Below are positions 40,916 to 51,466 of a stretch of 64,000 nucleotides of DNA, in pieces. The number at the start of each line of letters is the position of its first letter. Position 1 is the first letter of the stretch. Location: assembly GCA_011503125.2 (NCBI GenBank), contig WWBZ02000016.1, positions 4,650,001 through 4,714,000 on the forward strand, in the 5' to 3' direction. Under the pieces are notes generated by a model, which made no database searches, was not told where the DNA came from, and saw only the letters and a list, made by a program, of their open reading frames with translations. Position numbers and translations under genes: made by a program. The DNA comes from Botryosphaeria dothidea (Eukaryota > Ascomycota > Dothideomycetes > Botryosphaeriales > Botryosphaeriaceae).

Positions 40916-42094
40916 ATGACCGCAGCTATGGATGTCTTTGCCGTGTCGGATATCCCTTGCGTTGCCGAATGGCGTCTTCCCGAACATCGTCGCCCTCAAA
41001 TCTTCCACTTGTCCCTCGCCTTCGATGCGCCCCAGAAGAGGGCTTCGCTCCGCATACGAGTGCCCGTTTCGTTGAAGACCCCGTCCAAGTCATTATATTC
41101 CTTGTACCTCTTGGTCGATACGGACCACATATCCTCCATCGAGGAAGTAGAAGAAGTGCCTGAAGATGTCACATCCAAGTTGAAGGCCGAAGTGACTGGC
41201 ATTCGTCTCCAAGTGGAGCAACCTGGAGGCCGTATCGTCGCCCCATCAGATGTCGACCTCATGCCCAAGACCAAAGCTGCCGGTGACATTTTGGATATGC
41301 TTGACTCTTTCCCCACCGCGACCGAGGTCTCTCTATACTTCCCGTGCAAGCATCTCTCCAAACAACGCATTCAGTCTATCTGCCAGGTCACGAATGAAGC
41401 ATCATGGAAACACGCACCGTCGTTATCCGATGTGTCCACACTTTATTCTGGCAGAGCCAGGGTCATTGAGGGCCCCATTCTGGCACGCTCGACGCCTGGT
41501 CCTCCCGTCGCTGAGAGTCCTCCCTCTTATGATGAGCTTGGCCTCACCCCGCCCCTGCCGGTGACCAAACGCGCCACTGGGAAAAGACGACGAGAAGAGA
41601 GCCCGTCTGACCAGGTACAGGTACTGGAGGATGTGTGTAGGCGCTTGCTCAAAGAGAAGCAGGTGGAATTTGCTGTGCAGCTCGAGGAGAACAATGCGAA
41701 GTTGTTGCGGAAGGTCTCAGAAGAAAATGAGGAGTCAAGACGGCGAACTAACGAAGATGTGAAGGAGAAGTTGGAGCAGATGGAAGCGCGTATCTTGGCT
41801 AAGCTTGAAGATCGTTTGGAAGAGAAGACGGGGCAGCTGAGAGGTGAGTGGAAAGGTGAGGTTGAGCAGATAAGAGGAGAGTTGAAGAATGAGGTAGACC
41901 ATATGAGTGGGGAGTTGGATGATCACAGGGAAGCTCTGCTTGACGAGACTACGGATTTGGTCGATGTGCGCATAGACGAGCAATTGTCAACCGCAAAGAT
42001 AGAACTGAGCGATTGGGTCACGGAGGAGATGAGGCATGTGGAGAACAATATTTGGCGGGGGTTGGAGGAAGTTACTTTCTCGATGAATGTGTAG
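40916..42094 (+). CDS. Uncharacterised coiled-coil protein with SPPSYDELG motif
   Basis: A single-exon gene of 392 aa. Residues about 1-165 form a mixed alpha/beta domain I cannot name. Residues 200-215 contain SPPSYDELGLTPPLP, a proline-rich motif I associate with an uncharacterised family of fungal hypothetical proteins. A basic patch KRATGKRRREE may be a nuclear signal. From about 225 to the end there is a long charged heptad region (VQLEENNAKLLRKVSEE, DRLEEKTGQLRGEWKGEVEQ) that predicts a coiled coil. There is no signal peptide or membrane segment. The start is the first ATG giving the full frame; an ATG four codons later is also possible. Confidence 0.65.
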   Translation: MTAAMDVFAVSDIPCVAEWRLPEHRRPQIFHLSLAFDAPQKRASLRIRVPVSLKTPSKSLYSLYLLVDTDHISSIEEVEEVPEDVTSKLKAEVTGIRLQVEQPGGRIVAPSDVDLMPKTKAAGDILDMLDSFPTATEVSLYFPCKHLSKQRIQSICQVTNEASWKHAPSLSDVSTLYSGRARVIEGPILARSTPGPPVAESPPSYDELGLTPPLPVTKRATGKRRREESPSDQVQVLEDVCRRLLKEKQVEFAVQLEENNAKLLRKVSEENEESRRRTNEDVKEKLEQMEARILAKLEDRLEEKTGQLRGEWKGEVEQIRGELKNEVDHMSGELDDHREALLDETTDLVDVRIDEQLSTAKIELSDWVTEEMRHVENNIWRGLEEVTFSMNV

Positions 42095-44145
42095 AAATGC
42101 AAACAATTTCTCTGCATTCAGTTCATTATCCGCTGTTTTCTTGCTGGTTTACGCCAGCATACTAGTCCTGAGGAAGCGGAGTTGTGTTATACTTGAATTC
42201 TCCTCGAAAGAAAATAACTAAGAAAAAATGATGGCAATACGCAGCAACTGCGCTGAAAGATGCTGCAAAAAAGTCATTCCGCTCAAGGGATCCCAGACGA
42301 AAGCAACATAGGGCGGGGTGAAGCCGAAGTCATCGTGCCTGTCAACATGCCACAAAAAACCAGGCGCCCAGTTTGAGAGCGTCATGATGATTTTTCAGTC
42401 AACCTTTCACTTTCCACCTCACCCGCACGCATGCACATAGTAGCGTCTTCGTGTCTGACACTTTGAAGAAGTCTTCTATCATCTCCACAATTACCCAAAC
42501 TCCCTCATCGCTACTCAATCTCCTTTCCAAGAAACCACACACACAACAAAGAGTGGCTATAGCGATCTTGGATTCCTCGAACCAAAAGTCCACGGAGAGG
42601 GTGCTCATGACTTGATTTTATTTTGACACGCGAGCAAGCGAGCGACCACGAGAGTGATCGGAAGCTGCCGCGTAAAAAAAAAAATAGTCACATGAAGAGC
42701 TCTCGCTGCTTTCACCTTTTAGCTGTGGACGACAAGACTCCGCGGCACAGTGATCTGAGTGTGTTGTGCGGTAGAAGGGGAAGAAGTGGAGCGCGAATGG
42801 GCAGTAAGAAGACGCGTACTTATGCTTCGTGCTGGTTGTGGTGGCGCGACGGAAGAGAGGTGATGGTGTGGAAGAAGAGGTCTTCTTATGGATGGGGGTT
42901 TGTGTGGGGTGGGCGGCGGGTAACACGGGGTTTGGGGGTCCACGGGGGTGATCAGGGGGCGTGATGGAGTCACCTACGCAGGGTTGCACGAGGGAAATTG
43001 GCGAAACATAATAGACGGTCAGAAGGTCAGATCGGAGGCGCTCGAGGTGTACTATTGATGGCGTGAGTGAAAGCCCCAGAAGCCCTCGTTTCTTCATGAA
43101 TACGGAAAATATATCATGCTGAATGCATGCACAGTCTAAGATTAAAAACAAGATGCACAGATGCAACTGGATAGGGAGGATGCTTTGAGTGTGACGATGT
43201 GTAACATTGTAAAGCGCTGTCTGGCGTCGCGTATGAGGCGACGCGTCCCTTCCACTGCGGGGATTGTCAGCGAGTCCTCACCACCCAACAACGGCAAAAC
43301 CGTCTGCTCCTGTCTCATCTGATACTCTCTAGCAACCGAGATGAAGGTGCTGATCCTGCACACTCATCATGACCGGCCAGTCCGTGATGCATGGCGACTC
43401 AGGCAGCCCAGCACTTCTGACAGGTTAAAGTAGGAGGCCATTCGGCTGAGGACACCGTCGCCCTATTCTCGAAATGAGCCATGGCGCTGCGTCGTGAATA
43501 AGCCCTAAGCTCATGTCAGGACTATCCATTTGAGAGAAGCATTCAAGTTTTCCAATTGATTGTATGCGCCACTTGAAATCCCTGCTTTCGAGGCAGGTAC
43601 TCGACCTGTGAATCCTATCAAAGGATGCGGCAGAAGTGCCATGGAAACATGCCGCAAGACGCTCCCATGAGTGACTGCCAGGTTCCTGTCATTAGCTGCC
43701 GGATACATATGATACAGTCATGACAATAGATAACGCCGGGAATGCAAAACGCCAGAACACCAAGCCAGATGCCAGATCCCGCATGCTTTTCAGAAACGCC
43801 GTTTTGCAGAATTGAGCTGTCGCATAACTCCAAAGATGCCTTGGGGAACCGTGTCCTGGTACAGTGGCTCGTGGATTGAGCTTGGTAGTTTTACAGTGTC
43901 GACATAAATCGTTCAAAGATGAAATGGTAGATAATTCCGAGGTCCTGGATGGTGTCTCCGGCATGTTGTGGTAGGCATCCACTTTTGCAGTGATGCTGTA
44001 GTCAGAAACGGTACTAGCGTCTGGAGGGAAGCGACCCTAAGAAGTGCGGGGTAGGTCCTTTATCGGGCCTTTGCTGATGACACGACAATCCGATGAGCCC
44101 GAGTCCTGGTGTGTGGAATTCCCATTCAAACGGGTCGACGGTCGA
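42095..44145. other. Gene-poor region, about 2 kb
   Basis: No confident gene. It contains a 12-base A run near 42676 and a G-rich stretch at 42895-42960. Minus-strand frames at 42618-43166 and 43511-43982 (one with a hydrophobic run WLGVLAFCIPGVIYC) have no supporting splice or family evidence. Confidence 0.4.
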
Positions 44146-44738
44146 TCAGATCCTCACTCTTTTGATGGACACCTCACGGGCTTGATGGGGCCCTTTGCGG
44201 CAGCCATGTGCGTCACCTCTGCCGCCGCAGCAGCTCCAGACGAAACCCTCGGGAACCTCGTGCAGATTGCTACGCATGTTCTCCTCACAGTTGAGCGGGC
44301 CAAAGGTGCTCTCACACCAGTCAGCCCAGACTTCATGGCTGAAGTCGACAGCAAGACTCCCTAGTGGCAAACGTCAGCTGATCATCAGTCACTGCGCGTC
44401 TGACAGAACGCACCGTCGTGATAGACGCAGTCGCCGACGTGCTCGGCGACGGTCTCGAATTTTCTGTTGCAGCGGGTGCACTCGATGAACTGGATGCTGG
44501 GGCGCTTCCTGCTGGGAGCGACTCCGTTTGATGTTGCACCCAGGACAGCGGCCATGGGAAGCACGGACGGGAAAGTGGAATGGAAGGGCTCCTCGCTGCT
44601 GCTCCTGGAGTCGACCATCAGCTCGTGGCCGACGAGCTCTCTTGCGACGGCCGACTTGTCGCAAATGGCCTTGAGGGTCATCTTCAGGCGCTCATGACTT
44701 GCGTAATCAATTGCTTCGAGCAGGGCCCTGGAGGTCAT
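44146..44738 (-). CDS. Two-module zinc-binding family protein, copy E (dispersed)
   Basis: Exons 44738-44414 and 44360-44146; 179 aa. The family helix is ALLEAIDYASHERLKMTLKAIC. Module one is CTRCNRKFETVAEHVGDCVYHDG. The intron is at the conserved site (GTGCGT donor, CACTAG acceptor). Module two is VPEGFVWSCCGGRGDAHGCRKGPH. It lies about 8 kb from the tandem copies A-D but has the same gene plan, so it belongs to the same local expansion. Confidence 0.75.
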
Positions 44739-45708
44739 TGTCGTTTTTATTTATTTTAAAACGGCAGATCCGGGGATGAGGGATGGAATGGATGATCGAT
44801 CGCTGGCGTTGGCAAAGAGCGGAATGGAGTGGGACCGAGGGAACTGATGGAGCTTGGGAACAGTGGTTCGTCGCGCGTGATTTTTTGCCTTTTTTCCTGA
44901 AACCCCTGACCTGGAGCTTGTCTGGTTGCGACCCCTGGTTTCGGTGCAGCAGTCGTCAGATCTGGGCCTCGCTGCGGGTAGGGCCACGTTGCCGGCGTCC
45001 GCCCTTGGGCAGGGGTGCAGAAGGTGTCGGGCAGAACAGCGCGTCGTCGCTGCTATCGCGGCGGGAAATGATGTCGCTTGCTTTGTGGTGAGGCGATGGC
45101 AAGAGCATTCACGTGCAGCGCAACAAAGACGCGTCAATAATAGCAGTGGAACAACAATGGGGTCGTCTTGACTGATCGCTGGCAGCCTGCAGCCTGCTGT
45201 GACACGTGCTCGGCTATCGGCGCGCAAAGAAGCTCGCGCCACCCACTCGCCCAGCTCTCCGACCACAGCCCTGACCCCACATTGCTAGCGAGAAACCTCA
45301 CCCGCCACCACATTCCCACCGGCGCCTGTCAAGAGCGGATCAGCAAGACCTTGGGGTGTCTACGGCCGAAACCTCCAAGAGCCTCATCTGCGAGCCTAGT
45401 CTTTGCCGTTCAACGTGATGCCCATTCGGAGCTGCCTGCACCCGACCCCGTGGCCTGCAAAGTAGCACTCCTCTAGCTTCATCAGATGCCTCGGTCCGTC
45501 TGTGCGCTACTCGACTCCTCCATATGCGGCCGTATGCTTTCTGTTCGCATGATCATACTCATCTAGAAATCGCGAAAATATATCATCTCGACTTGAGCCT
45601 ACTGAAATTGCCTTTGAAACATCGCCCTCTCGTTGTCACCGGCCAGCAATATTTCAGCACTTCTCCCTAGCATATAGAAGCGACCCACACTAGACAAATA
45701 AGGCAAGA
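44739..45708. other. Divergent intergenic region
   Basis: About 1 kb between copy E (minus) and the dehydrogenase gene (plus). No gene seen; promoters expected. Confidence 0.45.
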
Positions 45709-46912
45709 ATGGCAGACAGCACCCCTGTCAACCCAGACCTCAACACCGTCGCCTACGATGCCCCTCTCTCCTTCCCGGAGCCCTCACCAAAATGGATCCA
45801 CACCCAAAACCGCAAAGGCGCAAAGGGCACCCACGCCACCGTGCCTGACGCCGACCTGCGCGGCAAATGGGTCATCATCAGCGGCTCCAACAACGGCATC
45901 GGCCGCGAAGCCGCCCTCAAAATGGCCTCCTGGGGCGCCAACCTGATCCTCGCATGCCGAGACCCCCCGTTGAAAGAGACCCACCCCACCCTCGTCGTCA
46001 CCGAGTGCCGCGCCGCCGCCCGCATCTCCGGCCACGAGAAGTCGCAGATTGAATGGTGGGAGCTCGACTGCGCCAGCCTGGCCAGCGTCGAGACCTTCGC
46101 CCAGCGCTGGCTCGCCGCCGGCCGGCCGCTTGACATCCTCTGCAACAACGCCGGCATCGGCAGCAGCCCCGGCGGCGCCAAAGTCTTCAAGACGGCCGAC
46201 GGCTTCGAGATCATCCACCAAGTACGCACCCCTCTCTCCTCCCCCACCACCACCCAACTAAAAAAAAAAAAAAAAATCACAGGTCAACTTCCTCTCCCAC
46301 GTCCTCCTCACCCTCCGCCTCCTCCCCTCCCTCGCCCTCGCCCCCGCCCCGCGCGTCGTCTGCACCACCAGCTGCTTCCACTACCTCGGCAAGTTCAACC
46401 TCGGCGACTTCAACGGCGCCCTCGCCCTCTCCGGCCCCGACGGCGTCCAGTACTACATGAACAACAAGCTCTACTTCCAGATCTGGCTGTCCGAGCTCCA
46501 GCGCCGCCTCCTCCTGCACCCGCAGTACCGCCACATCACCGTCAACGGCGTGCACCCGGGCTACGTCAACTCCGGCATCTGGAACCTCAATTTCGAGGAC
46601 GGCTGGCTGACGCCGCTGAAGGTCTTGTTCGTGAAGCTGCTCGCGTGGTTCTTGGCCATTACACCGCAGCAGGGGAGTCTGACGATTTTGCATGGTGCGA
46701 CGAGTGTGGAGGCGGGACCGGATCCGGAGGTGCAGGGCGTGGGCATGCAGGGTGGAAAGGGGGGCGGCAGGTATTTCAATCGGGTATGGGAGGAGGAACC
46801 AATGCCTCATACGAAGGATCAGGATTGTAGGTTGAGGGTATGGCGGAAGGTTAACGATGAGTTAGGGTTGGAGGGGAAGGGCTTGTTGGATGTGCTGGGG
46901 GTAAAGATGTGA
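45709..46912 (+). CDS. Short-chain dehydrogenase/reductase
   Basis: Exons 45709-46221 and 46283-46912; 380 aa. The Rossmann motif SGSNNGIGREA (about 60-70), the NNAG motif (NNAGIG, about 147) and the catalytic YMNNK (Tyr/Lys) are in order and correctly spaced. HPGYVNSGIW follows the active site, as in the retinol-dehydrogenase/WWOX-like branch of SDRs. A hydrophobic C-terminal segment (LFVKLLAWFLAIT) may attach it to a membrane. The cofactor is probably NADP(H); the substrate is unknown. The intron contains a run of 16 A just before the acceptor, which may make its length error-prone. Confidence 0.9.
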
Positions 46913-49035
46913 GAGATTGAGGTTTGCTTTTTAGTCGAGATACCACGTCCTTTAGGCCGTTGCTGGATTGCTTCCTTTGTGTGCATTGTTCAACATCCCT
47001 TCGAGACTGCACGGCGGTGTGTCCCTCAGTACCCTATGAAGCGGGATCCATCCAGATGTCCTTCGTCCCTTGAAGCCTACCGGCTTTCATGTCACTCGCG
47101 AAGTCGCGGGGCGCTCTCCTCTTCATTATTCTCGCTTGGTACGACTCAATTAAGTTCGTGTTGGTAGGAAACACCATGAAGTGAACAGTCCGTCTCGATT
47201 TGGTGGTCTGCGTCTTCTGTTAGCTACGTTCGAGCATCGTTTTGATTGAGAACATACGCCGATGGCGAACACCCAATCTGCTCTTTCACGATGTTCCCTG
47301 TCCTCAACATCGTCAGTGAATCTTATGAGTGACTTCCTATCCATTTCGCAGGTACAAAGGTGAAGATAGTTGATAAGATTCGGGAATGCTTGAACTGAAT
47401 TTTCGCCTTGAAGTTCTGATTCTGACGAGAACATCCCGCCAGAGCTTATATTCGTCGAGCGCTGGTTTTGATTCACTCGAAATTAGAAGGTTTCCATTCC
47501 TAGATAATGTCTTTCATTACCAGCTTGCATGTGGATGGATGACTTTCACCGGATGTGGGAGGACTATCTCCTCCGTCACACCTCACAATCCATCATGCAA
47601 GCCTTTCTTCTTTCACAATTGTGAAGTGTTTAATGTTCTCTGGTGTTCTAGAGCGCCATCCGTGAAGTATATCACCATTATTTCCAACAAAGCATATGAG
47701 ATCCCTTGCGACGCTCTTCAAGAGGCTACAAACGTGCTTCCATGCAAGTGTCTAAACTCGTTTAGACTCCTGGAATCCTCCTTCACAGACGGGCTGGCAG
47801 TCGCACTGACCTTCCCAAGAATACCTCTGGACTACGCCGGTGGCTGCGAAGGTAAGCAGGTACTGCGAGAAGCAGCAAGTCGTACCATCAAGGAGTCTTC
47901 GTCAAATGCTGAACTGATCATTAACTCAATTTTAGGTTCCTCCCGACCTGCAGAATCCCAAATTGATTAGCGAAGACGACAAAAGGCGCGGTGGTGAGTA
48001 AACCATGTTTTGAAGCCTAATGCATTGACCAATCTGACATAAATCTAGGGGTGGGGGAGCGAAAATGGTAGGAATTTTGCAGAACTTACAGCCTATCCGA
48101 GCACTCTCTTCACGAACTCACTGTAAAATGCTGCAATGCCACATAGTTTTTGTCAATAAGTGCGCCAATACCACTAGTGAATTGAGTTGGACGTGTTATC
48201 GTCGGCGCGATCTACCATGAGGCTACCCGGACACTCTAATGCTGGCATCTTGCTGTGTGCGGGGCGGGTGAGAGCAAGGTTGCTGACTCTCGAGTACATA
48301 GCGAGATCAGGGATTTTGCTTGCTCACCTGAATTTCCGATACGTAAACTCGCATAGCAAACTCCAGATGGCAGTCGCAAACCCCGTGACGCGGGTGTCCC
48401 AGTCCTGACCAGAGGCTACCGAAATTTCCCATCCGTGGTATCATTATGCAATAGCATTGTACGAGCCTTGCAATTCGCTGACTAGCGCGGGCACTTTCCT
48501 AGCGCACGCTCAGCCATAACCTGAACGATGCAGGTGAAGATGCGGCGGCGACGCGTGGAGAGGAGAGGTAAGTAGACAGAAGCGTATTCTATTCCCTTTG
48601 CGGAAAGTCTCCGTCGCAGACTTTCCTAATCTGTCGGGTCGGCTCTCTGATTGGATGCCGTGCTGTGCTCCCTGCGAGAAAAGCACGTATGCAATTTCTC
48701 TCTTCACCATCAAGACTGCTGTTTCTGCCTTCTTGCTCCAACAACCTTAACGACCTACCTAACGACAAGGCGCCCTCAAAGACCGTCCTCATCACCGGCC
48801 TTGTTAGCAGATATTCGATACGCTTATATTCGGATGAATGCTTCCACTCCCTATGGAGTCGCATTTTTAGCGTCCATTACCGCCAACTATCAGCTGCGAT
48901 ACCCCCCTGTAACACACGCAGCGGAGCCGTTTCTCACCCGCGCATTAGTGGGCGCGGCGCAGCTGTCGTGGCGCAGGCGTCCCGGCACATGGGTAGTCGG
49001 AAGCTTATTCATCCAACCGAGGGGCTTTACATAAC
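46913..49035. other. Gene-poor region, about 2.1 kb
   Basis: The longest frame (47386-47970, plus) starts without a promoter or family signal and cannot be supported as a gene. The rest is short frames. The first exon(s) of the next gene should lie near its right end. Confidence 0.4.
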
Positions 49036-50000
49036 AGGCACCGCAATCCTTCGGGATAGACTTGTGTCTGCCTTGGAGGAAAAGGACATTGCCAAATTCC
49101 GAGAAGAGATTGGATCAGAAAGAGATATCATCAGCATACGGGTAGCTGTCTTGAATTTGTGAGCCTCGAGACTCATCATCCCTTGTGAACTCTTTGAGAA
49201 ATGTCTCATTTGTGTCTCACTATAGTCTCACTACCTCCGAAAGCCACACGGTGCTTGTGACTCTCCAGCAAAATACCGAGTCCGCCGTCGATAAAATCAC
49301 ACAAAAGCTGCAAGATCTTGAGGTGGTCCTGAAATACTTGGAGAGAACTTCCAAAGCCTCCGAAGAAGCCACCGCGGTAGCAAAAGAAGAACAAGCAAAA
49401 CTTGCAGAACAGCTTCGTGCCTGCGACGAAAATATGTCCGCTTCTCAGAACTCCGCTACTCAGAAGGAGCTCAAAACCATCGACCAAGAATGGGGTGATA
49501 CAACACTCAAGAACGGCGCAAATATGCAAGGTTCAACCGAAGAAAATGCCAACGTCCATCAGAAATGGCGCAATACCAGTATCGAGGACGGCTTCAATGT
49601 CCAGGGAAAGCACTCTACGAGAGATATTGAAGCTCTTGAGAGGGTCGAGAGTACGCATCAACAACGGGGTCCACCAACGACGATGCAATTCCAGGGAGGA
49701 GCTCATGTGTGGACGCAGACACCACCGATGAATCACCAGGAAATGCCTCAGCAGCCGATGCAGTGGCAAGGGACATACGCACAAGGGCCGCCTGATCAGC
49801 GGTCGCCGCAGCAGCCGATGCAGTCACCACCATTGCACCCCCATCAACTTGCGGCTCCACAAAAGCTAGTTCCGTGGGATACTTCCCAGCCCAGCACGAA
49901 CCAGAATGGACAGTTCCCCGTGGCAGCAGTCGTAACCCCCGCGGCCCAATGGTGCAGACCCCCGGCCGCTACAGTACGCCGACGTTGCCGGTCAGTCTAG
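49036..50000 (+). CDS. Hypothetical helical protein with Gln/Pro-rich tail (5' end unresolved)
   Basis: Exon 49036-49160 (acceptor CATAACAG) encodes ILRDRLVSALEEKDIAKF and SERDIISIRVAVLN. The intron (GTGAGC ... TATAG, about 49161-49225) joins in frame to LTTSESHTVLVTLQQNT, a helical pattern resembling the N-terminal helices of many fungal ankyrin/NACHT proteins. A coiled coil follows (DKITQKLQDLEVVLKYLE), then repeats of short acidic segments (QEWGDTT, QKWRNTS) and a Gln/Pro/Met-rich low-complexity tail (QQPMQWQGTYAQGPPDQ). The first exon was not found with confidence, so the coordinates are partial. The downstream NTPase or ankyrin part is absent. Confidence 0.45.
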
Positions 50001-50555
50001 AGATCGGAGGTTCGAGGAATTAGCTGATTGAGGAATGGCGTACTGCTTAGCTTACAGTATAAGGAGGAGGAAGCGAAGTCTTCTTTTCATCAACTAAGAT
50101 GCCTGGGAAAGTCCACATTCACGAAGAATCAAAGACACTGATACTTTCTTGGTGAACCAAGAACCGTTTCTCGTACTGGGCTTTTCTTTCTCTTTGAAAT
50201 TGCTCAGGATCGGTAGGAATTTACCCCATGATTTATATTTCGTAATGAATGCTATTTTTACCTGATGTCATGACACATACTTTGATCAAGACAAATCATC
50301 CCATCTGTTCTCCTTGTTTTGTAGTGCACCATGGTGTTGCGTCTGTCAACGAGAGTTCTTCAGGGAGTATAATGTAAACTTGTTGGTAACTAAGTAAAGA
50401 ACCTACGCGATGAATCCTCACTGCATAAGAAGTGTAGTGCGGTAGCTGATGTGGCTTTACCATCTATCCTTGCCCCTTCAAGCCACTATGCCGCATCTAA
50501 ATAGACATCTCAACTCAAGGCATGAGCCAAGGCGGTTCGGTAAGGCATATTCACG
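50001..50555. other. Convergent intergenic region
   Basis: About 550 bp between two convergent 3' ends. No gene seen. Confidence 0.45.
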
Positions 50556-51466
50556 TTAGAAGACTCGAAAGAATAGACCGACAAGTACAGTCGCAAGCGT
50601 TGCGAACAGCTACGATTCATTAGCCAAAAATCATGCGTATCTGCCTCCCAGCTTCGACTTACCGCAAGTCCACTCTGTGCGGACCTGTTCCCAGAGCTCG
50701 TCTGTGCCGGTAAGCTCGACGAGCCCGTCATCGTCGTCGGCGCAGTGGTCCCCGTCCCATCGCTCGTTGTCTCCACCGCGCGAGCCCAATACGAAGCAGA
50801 CACCTTGGAGCAAAAGCCGTTCATCGGCGTCCAGTCACTGATCTCATCGGCGAACGAGCTCGAGACGTACTCCACACACGAGCTGTAGGGCGCGTCGAAC
50901 TCGGAGCCAACCCAGGTGTACGTCTGCTCGCTGGCAATCCAGTCGTTGCAGAGGCACGTCCAGGCGTAGTTGGCGCCGCCCGAGATGAACGAGCTGCTGC
51001 TGGCGCTAACGCAGGCGGCGATGGTGGCTACCGCGTCGGCGCAGGCGCTGCAGGCGGTGTCGGTCTCGCAGCTGTCTGTATCTATCGCGGTGTCGTTGTC
51101 TGTGTAGGAAACCGAGCTATTGTCGGCTACGAGGAAGGATGAGACTTCCTCCGCGAGCGAGCTGCCTGCGGAATCCCAGGCTGAGCGGGGCGCGTCCAGG
51201 ACGGCTGAGAGGGAAGGAGGGGATGTAATCGCCGGTGATGATGTTTGAATGGACCAGGAGGTGGTATAGCGTGTGGAGGACCGGTACGAGGTGCTGGAGA
51301 GGGATGAACCACCGAAGTCAACTTCGGGAGGCTCGGCTGTCTTGCCCTTTCCCGCTGTCTTCGCGCTTGGTTTGCCCCGAGTCTTGGGAAGCTTGGGGAA
51401 AGGGCCCAGTCCGTAGGATAGAACTGATTGAAATAGAATAAGGATCAAGATATTAAAGGTCTGCAT
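50556..51466 (-). CDS. Secreted Ser/Thr-rich cysteine protein with GPI-anchor signal
   Basis: Exons 51466-50663 and 50609-50556; 285 aa. It begins with a signal peptide (MQTFNILILILFQSVLSYG). A Ser/Thr-rich stalk (about 50-110) is followed by a cysteine domain: CETDTACSACADAV, CVSAS, WTCLCNDWIAS, CVEYV, GFCSKV (about 130-220). A second Thr/Ser/Gly linker ends at SGLALFATLATVLVGLFFRVF, a hydrophobic tail after small residues that fits GPI attachment. That tail only appears when the 53-bp intron (GTAAGT donor, CGTAG acceptor) is spliced. Reading through would give an unlikely hydrophilic end. Probably a cell-wall or plasma-membrane surface protein of unknown role. Confidence 0.78.

Noticed and set aside
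42618..43166. 182-aa minus-strand frame with a hydrophobic start
   Set aside because: Low-complexity Ser/Thr/Pro content over a G-rich stretch; nothing conserved recognised.
47386..47970. 194-aa plus-strand frame
   Set aside because: No signal peptide, domain, repeats or splice-linked continuation; composition like non-coding sequence.
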